A DNA stretch of 64,000 nt, from NCBI RefSeq assembly GCF_902810445.1, contig NZ_LR778175.1:1747370-1811369 (forward strand), written 5' to 3'. Both the position numbers and the translations under genes were made by a program. The notes beneath the pieces are model-generated. The model saw only the letters and a list, made by a program, of their open reading frames with translations. It searched no databases and had not been told where the DNA came from. The stretch is from Candidatus Nitrosacidococcus tergens. Its GTDB lineage: Bacteria; Pseudomonadota; Gammaproteobacteria; Nitrosococcales; Nitrosococcaceae. Shown here piece after piece: positions 44,683 to 53,409 of this stretch (position 1 is the stretch's first letter; each line of letters begins with the position of its first letter).

Positions 44683-45013
44683 TTACAGATCATATCTAAA
44701 AGCTCTTTGTGCACCCTCTGTTATCCGCTCTTTAGGCAGTGTCACACTTCATAATAGCCGCTAATGGCTAGGCTCAACATCTTCCTCCTTAAACGTAATA
44801 AAGATTTGGCAAATCCGTCTAATTTGATAGTCTTCTACACTCTCGGAGTAACGCCTTAAGCAGAGCGCTATCAAAGGAAGCTTCTGCAAATTTTTAGCAA
44901 GCGAAGTTCCATTAGAAATTTACTTTAGTGACCAACTCGATATTGCTCTTGGATAATTTAAGACTGCTATCTAGATGCTTTATTTTTATTAGCAGCCATC
45001 GTATAGCGATGCG
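44683..45013 (-). pseudogene. tnsD: tnsD 3' remnant, fused to tnsA remnant
   Basis: About 110 codons resembling the C-terminus of TnsD, the protein that binds glmS and directs Tn7 to attTn7. Readable pieces are RIAIRWLLIKIKHLDSSL, NGTSLAKNLQKLPLIALCL, RRYSESVEDYQIRRICQIF and TLPKERITEGAQRAF. They are broken by at least one frameshift and by TAG and TGA stops. The N-terminal about 400 residues, including the zinc-finger region, are missing. It is followed immediately by the tnsE remnant, as in Tn7. Assignment is from recalled Tn7 sequence. Confidence 0.85.
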
Positions 45014-45569
45014 TTTTCAACTTTAACTGAGTAAAGCCATTCAATATTTTCTTTTACAACGGGATTTATTTCTTTATCAGTAAAAATAAACTAAGGGATT
45101 TGCTTTTACTGCCAATAATGTCGCTCTAGTTCTAGTTTTTCTAGGGTGCACTAGTCCTGTCCTGTAAGGCCTCAGCAGGTTTGACTTGAATAGCAAACTG
45201 CTGGAAAGGACCGTCAGTCCACTAAAAAATCAGTGAGCATAACCTGATCCACACCCCGAATAGCAGGATGCTTAATTCCACTATCCAATGCAATCTGCTT
45301 AGTGTCACTAGGTAATAAAGGAAACTGTTCGCGTATATCTAGCATGCTGTTTTCCCATTCAAGGCTGAGAAAAATAGCAAGCTCTAAATCAGACAGTAAA
45401 TGATGAATTCGTCCCGTTTTATGAAAGCAAATACGGTTTGATTGACTTGAGGAAAGGATTTCTTGTACTGTTAACCATGGAATATAGTCCTTACCATTCC
45501 CTTCCTTGGCCACGCCCCTCTTTAATGCGACGGGCAATTTGTGCTTCAGAAAATGAAGACTTTAGCTAT
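45014..45569 (-). pseudogene. tnsA: tnsA remnant (Tn7 endonuclease subunit)
   Basis: A TnsA-like coding sequence begins where ATG has become ATA (45567-45569), followed by SSFSEAQIARRIKEGRG. A frameshift near GQG follows. The longest open part (45214-45537) reads GKDYIPWLTVQEILSSSQS, HHLLSDLELAIFLSLEWENS and LDIREQFPLLPSDTKQIALD, ending TDFLVD. Downstream, DGPFQQFAIQVKPAEALQD, LEKLELERHYWQ and FTDKEINPVVKENIEWLYSV are legible in broken frames. It then ends abruptly at about 45014, joined to tnsD. TnsA makes the 5' cuts at Tn7 ends. Lost start, frameshifts and truncation mean no functional protein. Confidence 0.9.
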
Positions 45570-45576
45570 AACGAAA

Positions 45577-45608
45577 GTCCAGTATGTTTTTTCACAGCAT
45601 TACTGGAC
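45577..45608 (-). terminator. Conserved hairpin between Tn7 right end and tnsA
   Basis: GTCCAGTA and TACTGGAC form the outer stem of an inverted repeat with TG/CA pairs continuing inward, just upstream of the tnsA remnant. A similar inverted repeat lies at this place in Tn7. Read in the glmS direction it is followed by TTTCGTTAT, so it could terminate glmS transcripts. Function not shown. Confidence 0.45.
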
Positions 45609-45616
45609 CTCTAAAA

Positions 45617-45634
45617 GTTCTCATCTTTATTGTT
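45617..45634 (-). promoter_or_regulatory. Second TnsB-binding-type repeat in right end
   Basis: Read on the - strand: AACAATAAAGATGAGAAC, resembling the internal TnsB-binding units of Tn7 ends. Together with the terminal unit at 45638-45655 this end retains only two units, whereas the classic Tn7 right end has four. Confidence 0.65.
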
Positions 45635-45637
45635 ACA

Positions 45638-45663
45638 GTTCTCAACTATTTTGTCCGCCCACA
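45638..45663 (-). repeat. Tn7-type terminal inverted repeat, right end
   Basis: Read on the - strand: TGTGGGCGGACAAAATAG followed by TTGAGAAC. The outer bases match the Tn7 terminus. The adjoining CACAT (45664-45668) would be the target-site duplication. Confidence 0.9.
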
Positions 45664-45700
45664 CACATAGCTTCTTACTATAATAAAGTTACTCAACTGT
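45664..45700 (-). other. attTn7 site at the 3' end of glmS
   Basis: The 25 bases between the glmS stop codon and the transposon end match the spacing expected for TnsD-directed insertion. The glmS C-terminus reads RNLAKSVTVE, the conserved sequence that TnsD recognises at the DNA level. Confidence 0.85.
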
Positions 45701-47521
45701 AACTGATTTAGCTAAATTACGAGGTTGATCCACATCAGTACCCTTAATAATAGCTACATGATAAGCAAGTAACTGTAAAGGAATAGTATGAACAATTGGA
45801 GCAGTTTCATTTTCAATAGGTAACATTTCTAAAACCTGCATTCCAGGTCCTGGGCTTACTTGTGCACCATGATCAGCAAAGATATAAAGCTGTCCACCTC
45901 GTGCTCGAACTTCCTGTAAATTAGATTTTAGCTTTTCTAATAACTGATCGTTAGGTGCTACTGCTATTACTGGCGTGTCTGTATCTACTAGGGCAAGCGG
46001 TCCATGCTTTAATTCTCCTGCTGGATAGGATTCAGCATGAATGTAAGAAATTTCTTTAAGCTTTAGTGCTCCCTCCATTGCAATAGGGTAATGAACTCCT
46101 CGCCCTAAAAAGAGTACATTACGAATTTCTGCAAATTGCTCAGAGAGGGTTTGGATGGCAGAATTCAATTGTAACGCCTGCTCTATGTTAGCAGGCAATG
46201 CAATGAGCTGAGATACAAGATTTGCTTCTTTTTCTGATGTAAGTTGACGTCGACGACCTAACACAATTACTAGTAATAAGAGAGCTACTAATTGTGCAGT
46301 AAACGCTTTAGTAGAGGCTACCCCAATCTCAGGGCCTGCCCGAGTCATAAGTGCTAAATCTGATTCACGGACTAATGAACTTTCAAGTACATTGCAAATA
46401 CTTAAACTAAAACGAAAACCAAGTCTTTTTGCTTCTTTAAGTGCTGCAATAGTATCAGCGGTTTCTCCTGATTGAGAGAGAGCAACCACTAGAGTATTTG
46501 GTGTGACCACTGGGGAGCGATAACGGAATTCACTAGCAATTTCTACTTGGCAAGGAATATGAGCAATAGATTCTAACCAATAACGTGCTGTCATACCGGC
46601 ATGGTAGCTTGTACCACAAGCAAGAATGAGTACTGATTGAGTTTGATTGAGTACCTCTTTAGCATCCACGCCAAAAGATTCATCTAGTACTTGGTGCCCA
46701 TTAATACGACCTTCTAAAGTCTCTGAAATAGCTCTGGGTTGCTCAAAAATTTCTTTAAGCATATAGTGGCGAAATTGCCCTTTTTCTGCCACATCTACTT
46801 GTAATTCACTTTCCCGTATAGGACGATCAATAACCTGATCTGTAATATCATAGATTCTAATTCGTCCTCTACTAAGTTCTACTACATCTCCCTCTTCTAA
46901 AAAAATAAATCGCTGAGTAACTGGAAGTAGTGCAGCTACATCAGAAGCAATAAAATGTTCTCCAATACCAATCCCTACTACAAGAGGGCTACCTTGGCGT
47001 GCAGCAATCAAATAATTAGGATCTTGGGTAGAAATAACACCCAAAGAATAAGCCCCTTTGAGATCTTTAAGAGTATGTTTTACAGCAATTAATAAATCAC
47101 TATCTTTTTCCAAATAGTGATAAATCTGATGGACAATTACTTCTGTATCTGTTTGAGAGGTAAATTCAAAACCCAATTCCTGTTGCCGAACTTTTAGTTC
47201 TTCATAATTTTCAATAATTCCATTATGGACAATCGCTATTTTTTGACGACAAATGTGAGGATGGGCATTAGCTTCACTAGGTTTCCCATGGGTTGCCCAA
47301 CGGGTATGAGCAATGCCTATAGATCCTGTAAGACCAGTATCTAAAAGTCCTTGTTCGAGCTTTGCAACTTTACCTGTTCGCCGTACTCGTTGTAAGGTAG
47401 CCTCACTATCAACTACAGCCATCCCTGCTGAATCGTAGCCACGGTATTCTAGTCGCCGTAAGCCTTCTAATAAAATAGGAACAACATCTCTTTGTGCTAC
47501 TGCTCCAACAATACCACACAT
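45689..47521 (-). CDS. glmS: Glutamine-fructose-6-phosphate aminotransferase
   Basis: 610 residues. After the initiator Met comes the nucleophile cysteine (MCGIVGAVAQRD) of the Ntn glutaminase domain, with HTRWATHGKPSEANAHPH. Two SIS sugar-isomerase domains follow (ACGTSYHAG, SQSGETADT, ASTKAFTAQ) and the C-terminus is DQPRNLAKSVTVE. It makes glucosamine-6-phosphate for cell-wall precursors. It lies downstream of glmU on the same strand, and its end is the Tn7 target. Confidence 0.98.
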   Translation of the reverse strand: MCGIVGAVAQRDVVPILLEGLRRLEYRGYDSAGMAVVDSEATLQRVRRTGKVAKLEQGLLDTGLTGSIGIAHTRWATHGKPSEANAHPHICRQKIAIVHNGIIENYEELKVRQQELGFEFTSQTDTEVIVHQIYHYLEKDSDLLIAVKHTLKDLKGAYSLGVISTQDPNYLIAARQGSPLVVGIGIGEHFIASDVAALLPVTQRFIFLEEGDVVELSRGRIRIYDITDQVIDRPIRESELQVDVAEKGQFRHYMLKEIFEQPRAISETLEGRINGHQVLDESFGVDAKEVLNQTQSVLILACGTSYHAGMTARYWLESIAHIPCQVEIASEFRYRSPVVTPNTLVVALSQSGETADTIAALKEAKRLGFRFSLSICNVLESSLVRESDLALMTRAGPEIGVASTKAFTAQLVALLLLVIVLGRRRQLTSEKEANLVSQLIALPANIEQALQLNSAIQTLSEQFAEIRNVLFLGRGVHYPIAMEGALKLKEISYIHAESYPAGELKHGPLALVDTDTPVIAVAPNDQLLEKLKSNLQEVRARGGQLYIFADHGAQVSPGPGMQVLEMLPIENETAPIVHTIPLQLLAYHVAIIKGTDVDQPRNLAKSVTVE

Positions 47522-47571
47522 GTTTCTCTCCTTTAAAATAAAGTAAGCTGGATCAAAAGTTTTTTCAATTA

Positions 47572-48942
47572 TTATTTATTAGGATTTTTGATAGAGCGTT
47601 TCCAAGTTAAATGTGTTTTTTGTGGTACCCTACTTAAGGTTAATTTATCCGGAGGAGCATCTTTAGTTATTGTAGTACCCGCACCAATGGTTGCTCCAGC
47701 TCCTATAGTAACTGGAGCGATTAGCTGAGTATCTGAACCAATGAAAACATTATCTTCAATAATAGTTTGATACTTATTCACACCATCATAATTACAGGTA
47801 ATAGTACCTGCACCCACATTTACGTTTTTACCAATCAATGTATCACCAATATAACTTAAGTGATTAATTTTCGATCTATCAGCGATGTTGGATTTTTTAA
47901 TTTCTACAAAATTCCCGATATGTACTTGTTTTCCTAATTTTGATTCAGGTCGAATCCGAGCAAATGGTCCAATTTTTGATTGGGAATCAATTATAGCTTC
48001 TTCTATAACACAATTAGCAAATATTTGAACGCCTGAACTGATGTACGTATCACGAATATAACAGTTAGGTCCAATTATTACATTATCCCCAAGAGTTATT
48101 TCTCCCTCCAAAATTACATTAGCATCAATATAGACATCTTGCCCAATTTTAATCGTACCTCGTAAATCAAAACGATTTGGATCACAGAAGCTTACACCTT
48201 GTTCCATTAAACGATCGGCCTCTCTGATTTGGTAGGCACGCTCTAAATACGATAATTGTTTACGATCATTAATACCTATCACTTCTATCGGATCTGCTGC
48301 TAATACTGTGGCGATAGTATCCCCGCCATTAATAGTATGGCTCACTATATCAGTAAGATAGTACTCTTTTTGTGCATTGTAATTTTTTACATGAGGTAAG
48401 ACTTTTTTTAAATGCTTTGTTTGAATTGCTATAATTCCAGTGTTAATTTCTTTTATTTTCAATTGATCAGAATTAGCATCAGCCTCTTCTACAATAGCAG
48501 AAATTGACCCAGTGCTGTTCCGAATAATCCTTCCTAAGCCTGTAGGGTTATCTAAATTAGCAGTTATTAATCCTAATGGATTATTAGTTGTAGTAGAAAG
48601 TAACTCCCTCAGCGTTACTGTGTTTATAAGAGGTACGTCCCCAACAAGAATCAAGGTAGTTGTATTATCTTGAAGATAGGGTAGAGCTTGAAGTACTGCA
48701 TGGCCAGTACCTAGCTGTTCTTTTTGCTGAACCCAAGTAATATCGTCTGCCTTTATCGCATTAGAAACTAATGCTCCACCGTGACCATAAACAATAATAA
48801 TTTGTTTAGGGGTAAGCTGGCGTACTTTTGTTACTATATGACTAAGCAGTGGCTGGCCTGCTAATTTGTGCAGTACTTTAGGTAACTGCGATCGCATTCG
48901 TTTTCCTTGCCCTGCTGCAAGAATAATTACGCTAACAGACAT
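47572..48942 (-). CDS. glmU: Bifunctional GlmU uridyltransferase/acetyltransferase
   Basis: 456 residues from the ATG at 48942, the exact length of the E. coli protein; AAGGAG lies 8 bases upstream. An in-frame ATG at 48960 would add MKEKLF and is less likely. The N-terminal pyrophosphorylase domain has VIILAAGQGKRMRSQLPKVL and the C-terminal left-handed beta-helix has hexapeptide repeats, with HIGNFVEIKKS and NYDGVNKYQT. It makes UDP-GlcNAc from the product of GlmS and GlmM. The next gene on the strand is glmS, 50 bases on. Confidence 0.97.
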   Translation of the reverse strand: MSVSVIILAAGQGKRMRSQLPKVLHKLAGQPLLSHIVTKVRQLTPKQIIIVYGHGGALVSNAIKADDITWVQQKEQLGTGHAVLQALPYLQDNTTTLILVGDVPLINTVTLRELLSTTTNNPLGLITANLDNPTGLGRIIRNSTGSISAIVEEADANSDQLKIKEINTGIIAIQTKHLKKVLPHVKNYNAQKEYYLTDIVSHTINGGDTIATVLAADPIEVIGINDRKQLSYLERAYQIREADRLMEQGVSFCDPNRFDLRGTIKIGQDVYIDANVILEGEITLGDNVIIGPNCYIRDTYISSGVQIFANCVIEEAIIDSQSKIGPFARIRPESKLGKQVHIGNFVEIKKSNIADRSKINHLSYIGDTLIGKNVNVGAGTITCNYDGVNKYQTIIEDNVFIGSDTQLIAPVTIGAGATIGAGTTITKDAPPDKLTLSRVPQKTHLTWKRSIKNPNK

Positions 48943-49016
48943 AAATAGTTTCTCCTTCATACTATTACAAGATTATTGTAGTGTTATTTTAAAAGTAAAA
49001 GTATTATTGCAGGAAT

Positions 49017-49049
49017 AAAAAAAGGCCATCTGTTAAGTGGCCTTTTTTT
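49017..49049 (-). terminator. Intrinsic terminator of the atp operon
   Basis: AAAAAAAGGCCA and TGGCCTTTTTTT form a 12-bp stem around a 9-base loop. It lies 18 bases after the atpC stop on the - strand and upstream of glmU. The symmetrical A/T tracts would also allow termination in the other direction. Confidence 0.88.
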
Positions 49050-49067
49050 AAGAATATATAGAAAGAT

Positions 49068-49490
49068 TTATCTTCGACCTAGTTTTTTGCGAAGATTTTC
49101 AATTGTTCTAATCTGAGCAATTGCTTCTGCCAACTCAGCTTGTGCTCGAGCATAATCAATTTTGTCTTTCTGATTCTTAAGCGTATCCTCTGCTCGCTCT
49201 TTGGCTTCTAATGCAGCAGCCTCATCAATATCATCTGCTCTTTGAGCAGTATCCGCTAATATTGTAATAACATGAGGCTGAACTTCAAGTAATCCTCCTG
49301 ATACATAGAAAGACTCCTCCTTGCCATCTTCCTTTTGAACTCTTACAGAACCAGGTTTAAGACGAGTAAGCATAGGTGTATGCTGCGGCATGATACCAAC
49401 TTCCCCCATTTCTGCAGGGGCAATTACCATAGTCGCAGTACCTGAGAAAATTTCCTGCTCAGCACTTACAATATCAATATGTATTGACAT
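49068..49490 (-). CDS. atpC: ATP synthase F1 epsilon subunit
   Basis: 140 residues: an N-terminal beta sandwich (IDIVSAEQEIFSGTATMV, GEVGIMPQHTPMLTRLKPG, FYVSGGLLEVQP) and a C-terminal helical hairpin rich in alanine and glutamate. It is the rotor-associated regulatory subunit. It is the last gene of the operon and is followed by the terminator. Confidence 0.97.
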   Translation of the reverse strand: MSIHIDIVSAEQEIFSGTATMVIAPAEMGEVGIMPQHTPMLTRLKPGSVRVQKEDGKEESFYVSGGLLEVQPHVITILADTAQRADDIDEAAALEAKERAEDTLKNQKDKIDYARAQAELAEAIAQIRTIENLRKKLGRR

Positions 49491-49513
49491 AGTTTAACTA
49501 TTATTCTGTAGTA

Positions 49514-50890
49514 TTAAAGTTTTTTCGCTTTTTCTACGGCTTCGTCGATAGTACCTACCATATAAAACGCTTGTTCTGGCAAATGATCGTATTCACCCTC
49601 AACAATACCTTTAAATCCTTGAATAGTGTCTTTAAGGGGTACGTATTTACCTGGACTTCCTGTAAACACTTCAGCTACAAAGAAAGGCTGAGAGAGGAAT
49701 CTTTGAATTTTCCGTGCTCTTGCAACAACAAGTTTATCTTCTTCGGAAAGTTCATCCATACCTAAAATAGCAATAATATCCTTTAGTTCCTTGTATCTCT
49801 GTAAGTTACCTTGTACCGATCGTGCAACTTGATAGTGCTCTTGACCTACAATAAGTGGATCTAATTGGCGGCTAGTAGAATCTAAAGGATCTACAGCAGG
49901 ATAGATTCCAAGTTCTGCAATCTGGCGAGATAGTACTACGGTAGCATCTAAGTGAGCAAAAGTAGTCGCTGGTGAAGGATCGGTTAAGTCATCTGCAGGC
50001 ACATAAACTGCTTGAATTGAGGTGATGGATCCTGTCTTGGTAGAAGTAATACGTTCTTGTAAAACGCCCATTTCTTCAGCAAGAGTAGGCTGATAGCCCA
50101 CCGCAGACGGCATACGGCCTAACAGTGCAGACACTTCTGTTCCAGCAAGAGTGTAACGATAAATATTATCAACAAATAACAATACATCTCGTCCTTCTTC
50201 TCTAAAAAATTCTGCCATCGTAAGACCAGTAAGTGCAACTCTTAATCTATTTCCTGGAGGTTCGTTCATTTGCCCATAAACAAGAGAAACTTTATCTATA
50301 ACCTGAGATTCCTTCATCTCGTGGTAAAAATCATTACCCTCTCGAGTACGTTCTCCTACCCCTGCAAACACTGAATATCCTGAGTGCTCAGTAGCGATAT
50401 TGCGGATAAGCTCCATCATGTTAACGGTTTTACCTACTCCAGCACCTCCAAAGAGTCCTACTTTACCCCCCTTTGCAAAAGGACATATAAGATCAATAAC
50501 TTTAATACCAGTTTCTAATAGCTCAGTAGCAGGAGCCAATTCCTCATAGGCAGGAGCCTTTCTGTGAATTGACCACCGTGTTTCTTCTCCAATAGGACCA
50601 GCTTCGTCTACGGGCTTTCCTAATACGTCCATAATCCTCCCTAAGGTCTTACTACCAACAGGTACAGATATTGGTGCATTAGTATTAGTTACCTCCATTC
50701 CTCGGCGTAAACCATCAGAACTTCCCATAGCAATAGTGCGCACTACCCCATCACCAAGTTGCTGCTGAACTTCTAGAGTTAACCCTGCTTCATTAATAGT
50801 TAAAGCATCATATATTTTTGGAATTGAATCACGTGGAAACTCCACATCAACGACTGCGCCAATTACTTGCACAGTTTTTCCACTGCTCAT
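49514..50890 (-). CDS. atpD: ATP synthase F1 beta subunit
   Basis: 458 residues. The P-loop is GGAGVGKTVNMMELIRNIA, with GVGERTREGNDFYHEM and the catalytic-subunit LALTGLTMAEFFREE region. The signature PSAVGYQPTLAEEMG is present. Beta subunits hold the catalytic nucleotide sites of F1. It lies between atpG and atpC. Confidence 0.98.
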   Translation of the reverse strand: MSSGKTVQVIGAVVDVEFPRDSIPKIYDALTINEAGLTLEVQQQLGDGVVRTIAMGSSDGLRRGMEVTNTNAPISVPVGSKTLGRIMDVLGKPVDEAGPIGEETRWSIHRKAPAYEELAPATELLETGIKVIDLICPFAKGGKVGLFGGAGVGKTVNMMELIRNIATEHSGYSVFAGVGERTREGNDFYHEMKESQVIDKVSLVYGQMNEPPGNRLRVALTGLTMAEFFREEGRDVLLFVDNIYRYTLAGTEVSALLGRMPSAVGYQPTLAEEMGVLQERITSTKTGSITSIQAVYVPADDLTDPSPATTFAHLDATVVLSRQIAELGIYPAVDPLDSTSRQLDPLIVGQEHYQVARSVQGNLQRYKELKDIIAILGMDELSEEDKLVVARARKIQRFLSQPFFVAEVFTGSPGKYVPLKDTIQGFKGIVEGEYDHLPEQAFYMVGTIDEAVEKAKKL

Positions 50891-50949
50891 AACTTATATT
50901 CCCTCTTAAAATAATAATCTACACGTTAATAACTTTATTTGAGATAAAT

Positions 50950-51816
50950 CTAAAGAGCAGCAGCGCCACCCACAATTTCCGAGAGTTCTTGTGTAATCAT
51001 TGCTTGTCTTGCTTTATTATAAGCAAGCTGTAAATCATCAATAAGATTACCTGCATTATCTGATGCCGCTTTCATAGCAACCATTCTAGCCGCTTGCTCA
51101 CAAGCAACATTTTCAACAACTCCCTGGTAAACTAAAGACTCTATATATCGTACTAATAATTGGTTGAGTACTCGACTTGCTTCAGGCTCATAAAGATAAT
51201 CCCAGCGATGATCTAATTTTTCATCAAACTTAGGTGTAGTAATAGGCAATAATTGCTCTATAACTGGCTGTTGTGTCATCGTATTAACAAATCTATTAAA
51301 TACTAAATATAAGCGATCTATATTCCCCTTTTGATAGCTATCTAGCATTACTTTAATAGAACCAATTAAATCCCCAATGTTAGGACTATCTCCAATATGA
51401 GTTGTTTGTGCAATAATTTTTCCACCGAACCTACGAAAAAAAACACTTGCTTTTTGACCAATTGTACACATACTAATTGGTATACTTTTTTTATCCCATT
51501 CCTGCATTGATCGTAATAATGGTCTAAATAAGTTAGTATTTAGACCACCGCATAAGCCCCGATCGCTGGAGATAATAATAAATCCAACCCCCTTATTAGG
51601 GTCTCGGTTTACTAAATAAGGATGCTTGTGCTCTGGATGAGCTTGCGCTAAATGATGAATAACATTAGATACTTTATCCGCATAAGGTCGTGATGATTTC
51701 ATACGATCTTGAGCCTTGCGCATCTTACTAGCTGCTACCATTTCCATTGCACCAGTGATTTTTTGTGTATTCTTAACGCTAGAAATCTTACCACGTATCT
51801 CTTTACCGCTAGGCAT
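50950..51816 (-). CDS. atpG: ATP synthase F1 gamma subunit
   Basis: 288 residues, the central rotor shaft. The N-terminal helix KEIRGKISSVKNTQKITGAMEMVAASKM, SDRGLCGGLN and the C-terminal helix SDNAGNLIDDLQLAYNKARQAMITQELSEIVGGAAAL are diagnostic. It lies between atpA and atpD. Confidence 0.98.
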   Translation of the reverse strand: MPSGKEIRGKISSVKNTQKITGAMEMVAASKMRKAQDRMKSSRPYADKVSNVIHHLAQAHPEHKHPYLVNRDPNKGVGFIIISSDRGLCGGLNTNLFRPLLRSMQEWDKKSIPISMCTIGQKASVFFRRFGGKIIAQTTHIGDSPNIGDLIGSIKVMLDSYQKGNIDRLYLVFNRFVNTMTQQPVIEQLLPITTPKFDEKLDHRWDYLYEPEASRVLNQLLVRYIESLVYQGVVENVACEQAARMVAMKAASDNAGNLIDDLQLAYNKARQAMITQELSEIVGGAAAL

Positions 51817-51827
51817 AGGTTACTCCG

Positions 51828-53375
51828 CTACCAAGTACTTGTCGCTTTAAATTTCTCAATAACAGATTTTATTTCCGCTGAAATTTCATCATTATAATCA
51901 CCTGTTTCAGTGATTTTATTTATAAAATCTCCATAGTTAGACTTCATATAATCTTGTAATGCTGCTTCAAAATCTTGAATTTTATCTAATTCAACATCAT
52001 CTAAAAACCCTTCGTTAGCTGCATATAAAGAAACTGCCATCTGACCTACACTCATAGGAGAATACTGCAATTGCTTCATTAATTCTGTTACTCTTTGCCC
52101 ACGCTCTAACTGACTTCTTGTGGTTTCATCAAGATCAGATGCAAACTGTGCAAAAGCTGCTAACTCACGATACTGAGCAAGATTTAAACGAATACCTCCG
52201 CCTAATTTTTTAATAATTTTTGTTTGTGCAGCTCCACCTACCCGAGATACTGAGAGACCTGCATTAATTGCAGGTCGAATACCTGAATTGAATAAATCTG
52301 TCTCTAAAAAAATTTGACCATCAGTGATAGAGATTACGTTTGTTGGAATAAAGGCAGATACATCGCCTGCTTGTGTTTCAATAATAGGTAATGCAGTTAG
52401 AGATCCTGTTTTACCTTTTACTTCTCCTTTTGTAACTTGCTCAATATGTTCTGCATTAACACGTGCAGCACGTTCTAATAAGCGAGAGTGAAGGTAAAAC
52501 ACATCTCCTGGGAATGCTTCACGACCTGGCGGACGCCTAAGCAGTAAAGAAATTTGGCGGTAAGCCCATGCCTGCTTAGTAAGATCATCGTAAATAATTA
52601 AAGCATCCTCTCCCCTATCTCGAAAGTACTCACCCATAGTGCATCCTGCATAAGGTGCGATAAATTGTAGTGCAGCAGAATCTGAAGCACTAGCTGAAAC
52701 CACAATAGTATGAGCAAGGGCACCATGCTCTTCAAGTTTACGAACAACACTAGCAACTGAAGAGGCCTTCTGCCCAATGGCTACATAAATACACTTAACA
52801 CCAGTACCTTTTTGATTGATAATTGCATCAATCGCAACTGCAGTTTTACCTGTTTGTCGATCCCCAATAATGAGCTCTCGCTGTCCTCGACCGATAGGTA
52901 CCATGGAGTCAATGGATTTTAGACCGGTTTGCATGGCTTGAGAAACTGATTGGCGAGCAATGATACCAGGTGCTACCTTTTCAATAGGTAAAGTGATTCT
53001 TTCTTCAATAGTCCCTTTTCCATCAATAGGAACTCCTAGCGAGTTAACAACTCTGCCTAAAAGATTTTCACCTACTGGAACTTCTAAAATTCGTCCAGTA
53101 CACTTTACTCTATCTCCTTCAGAAATATGTTGATACGCACCTAATACTACAGCACCTACTGAATCTCTTTCTAGATTCATAGCTAAACCATATGTATTAC
53201 CGGGAAACTCAACCATCTCACCGAACATTACATCAGTGAGACCGTGAATACGTGCGATACCATCTGTTAGGCTAATAACCGTCCCCTCTGTGCGAGCTTC
53301 CGTTTTTGCCTCAAATCCTTCAATACGCTTTTTTATAAGCTCGCTAATCTCTGCAGCGTTTAGTTGCAGTTGCAT
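51828..53375 (-). CDS. atpA: ATP synthase F1 alpha subunit
   Basis: 515 residues. The non-catalytic nucleotide site has GDRQTGKTAVAIDAIINQKG, with VPIGRGQRELIIG before it and the conserved RPAINAGLSVSRVGGAAQ downstream. The N-terminal crown begins QLNAAEISELIKKRIEGF. It lies between atpH and atpG and carries the arginine finger region of F1. Confidence 0.98.
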   Translation of the reverse strand: MQLQLNAAEISELIKKRIEGFEAKTEARTEGTVISLTDGIARIHGLTDVMFGEMVEFPGNTYGLAMNLERDSVGAVVLGAYQHISEGDRVKCTGRILEVPVGENLLGRVVNSLGVPIDGKGTIEERITLPIEKVAPGIIARQSVSQAMQTGLKSIDSMVPIGRGQRELIIGDRQTGKTAVAIDAIINQKGTGVKCIYVAIGQKASSVASVVRKLEEHGALAHTIVVSASASDSAALQFIAPYAGCTMGEYFRDRGEDALIIYDDLTKQAWAYRQISLLLRRPPGREAFPGDVFYLHSRLLERAARVNAEHIEQVTKGEVKGKTGSLTALPIIETQAGDVSAFIPTNVISITDGQIFLETDLFNSGIRPAINAGLSVSRVGGAAQTKIIKKLGGGIRLNLAQYRELAAFAQFASDLDETTRSQLERGQRVTELMKQLQYSPMSVGQMAVSLYAANEGFLDDVELDKIQDFEAALQDYMKSNYGDFINKITETGDYNDEISAEIKSVIEKFKATSTW

Positions 53376-53409
53376 AGATTATAATCCTCTTATTCAGTCT
53401 AAATATTAC

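Larger units (their letters stand above)
38299..45663 (-). mobile_element. Decayed Tn7 at attTn7, carrying a STAND NTPase gene
   Basis: A 7365-base element bounded by inverted terminal repeats of the Tn7 type (TGTGG, A or G, then CGGACAAAATAGTT...GAAC). The right end lies 25 bases downstream of the glmS stop, the standard Tn7 insertion point. From that end inward come remnants of tnsA, the 3' part of tnsD and tnsE, in the canonical order and orientation, with tnsB, tnsC and most of tnsD deleted. One intact cargo gene follows, then the left end. All tns remnants have frameshifts or stops, so the element cannot move on its own. Identification rests on recalled Tn7 sequences and should be confirmed by alignment. 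Confidence 0.92.

Noticed and set aside
45214..45537. A 107-codon intact hypothetical gene
   Set aside because: Part of tnsA after a frameshift; TnsA-like sequence continues in other frames on both sides, so this is a pseudogene fragment.
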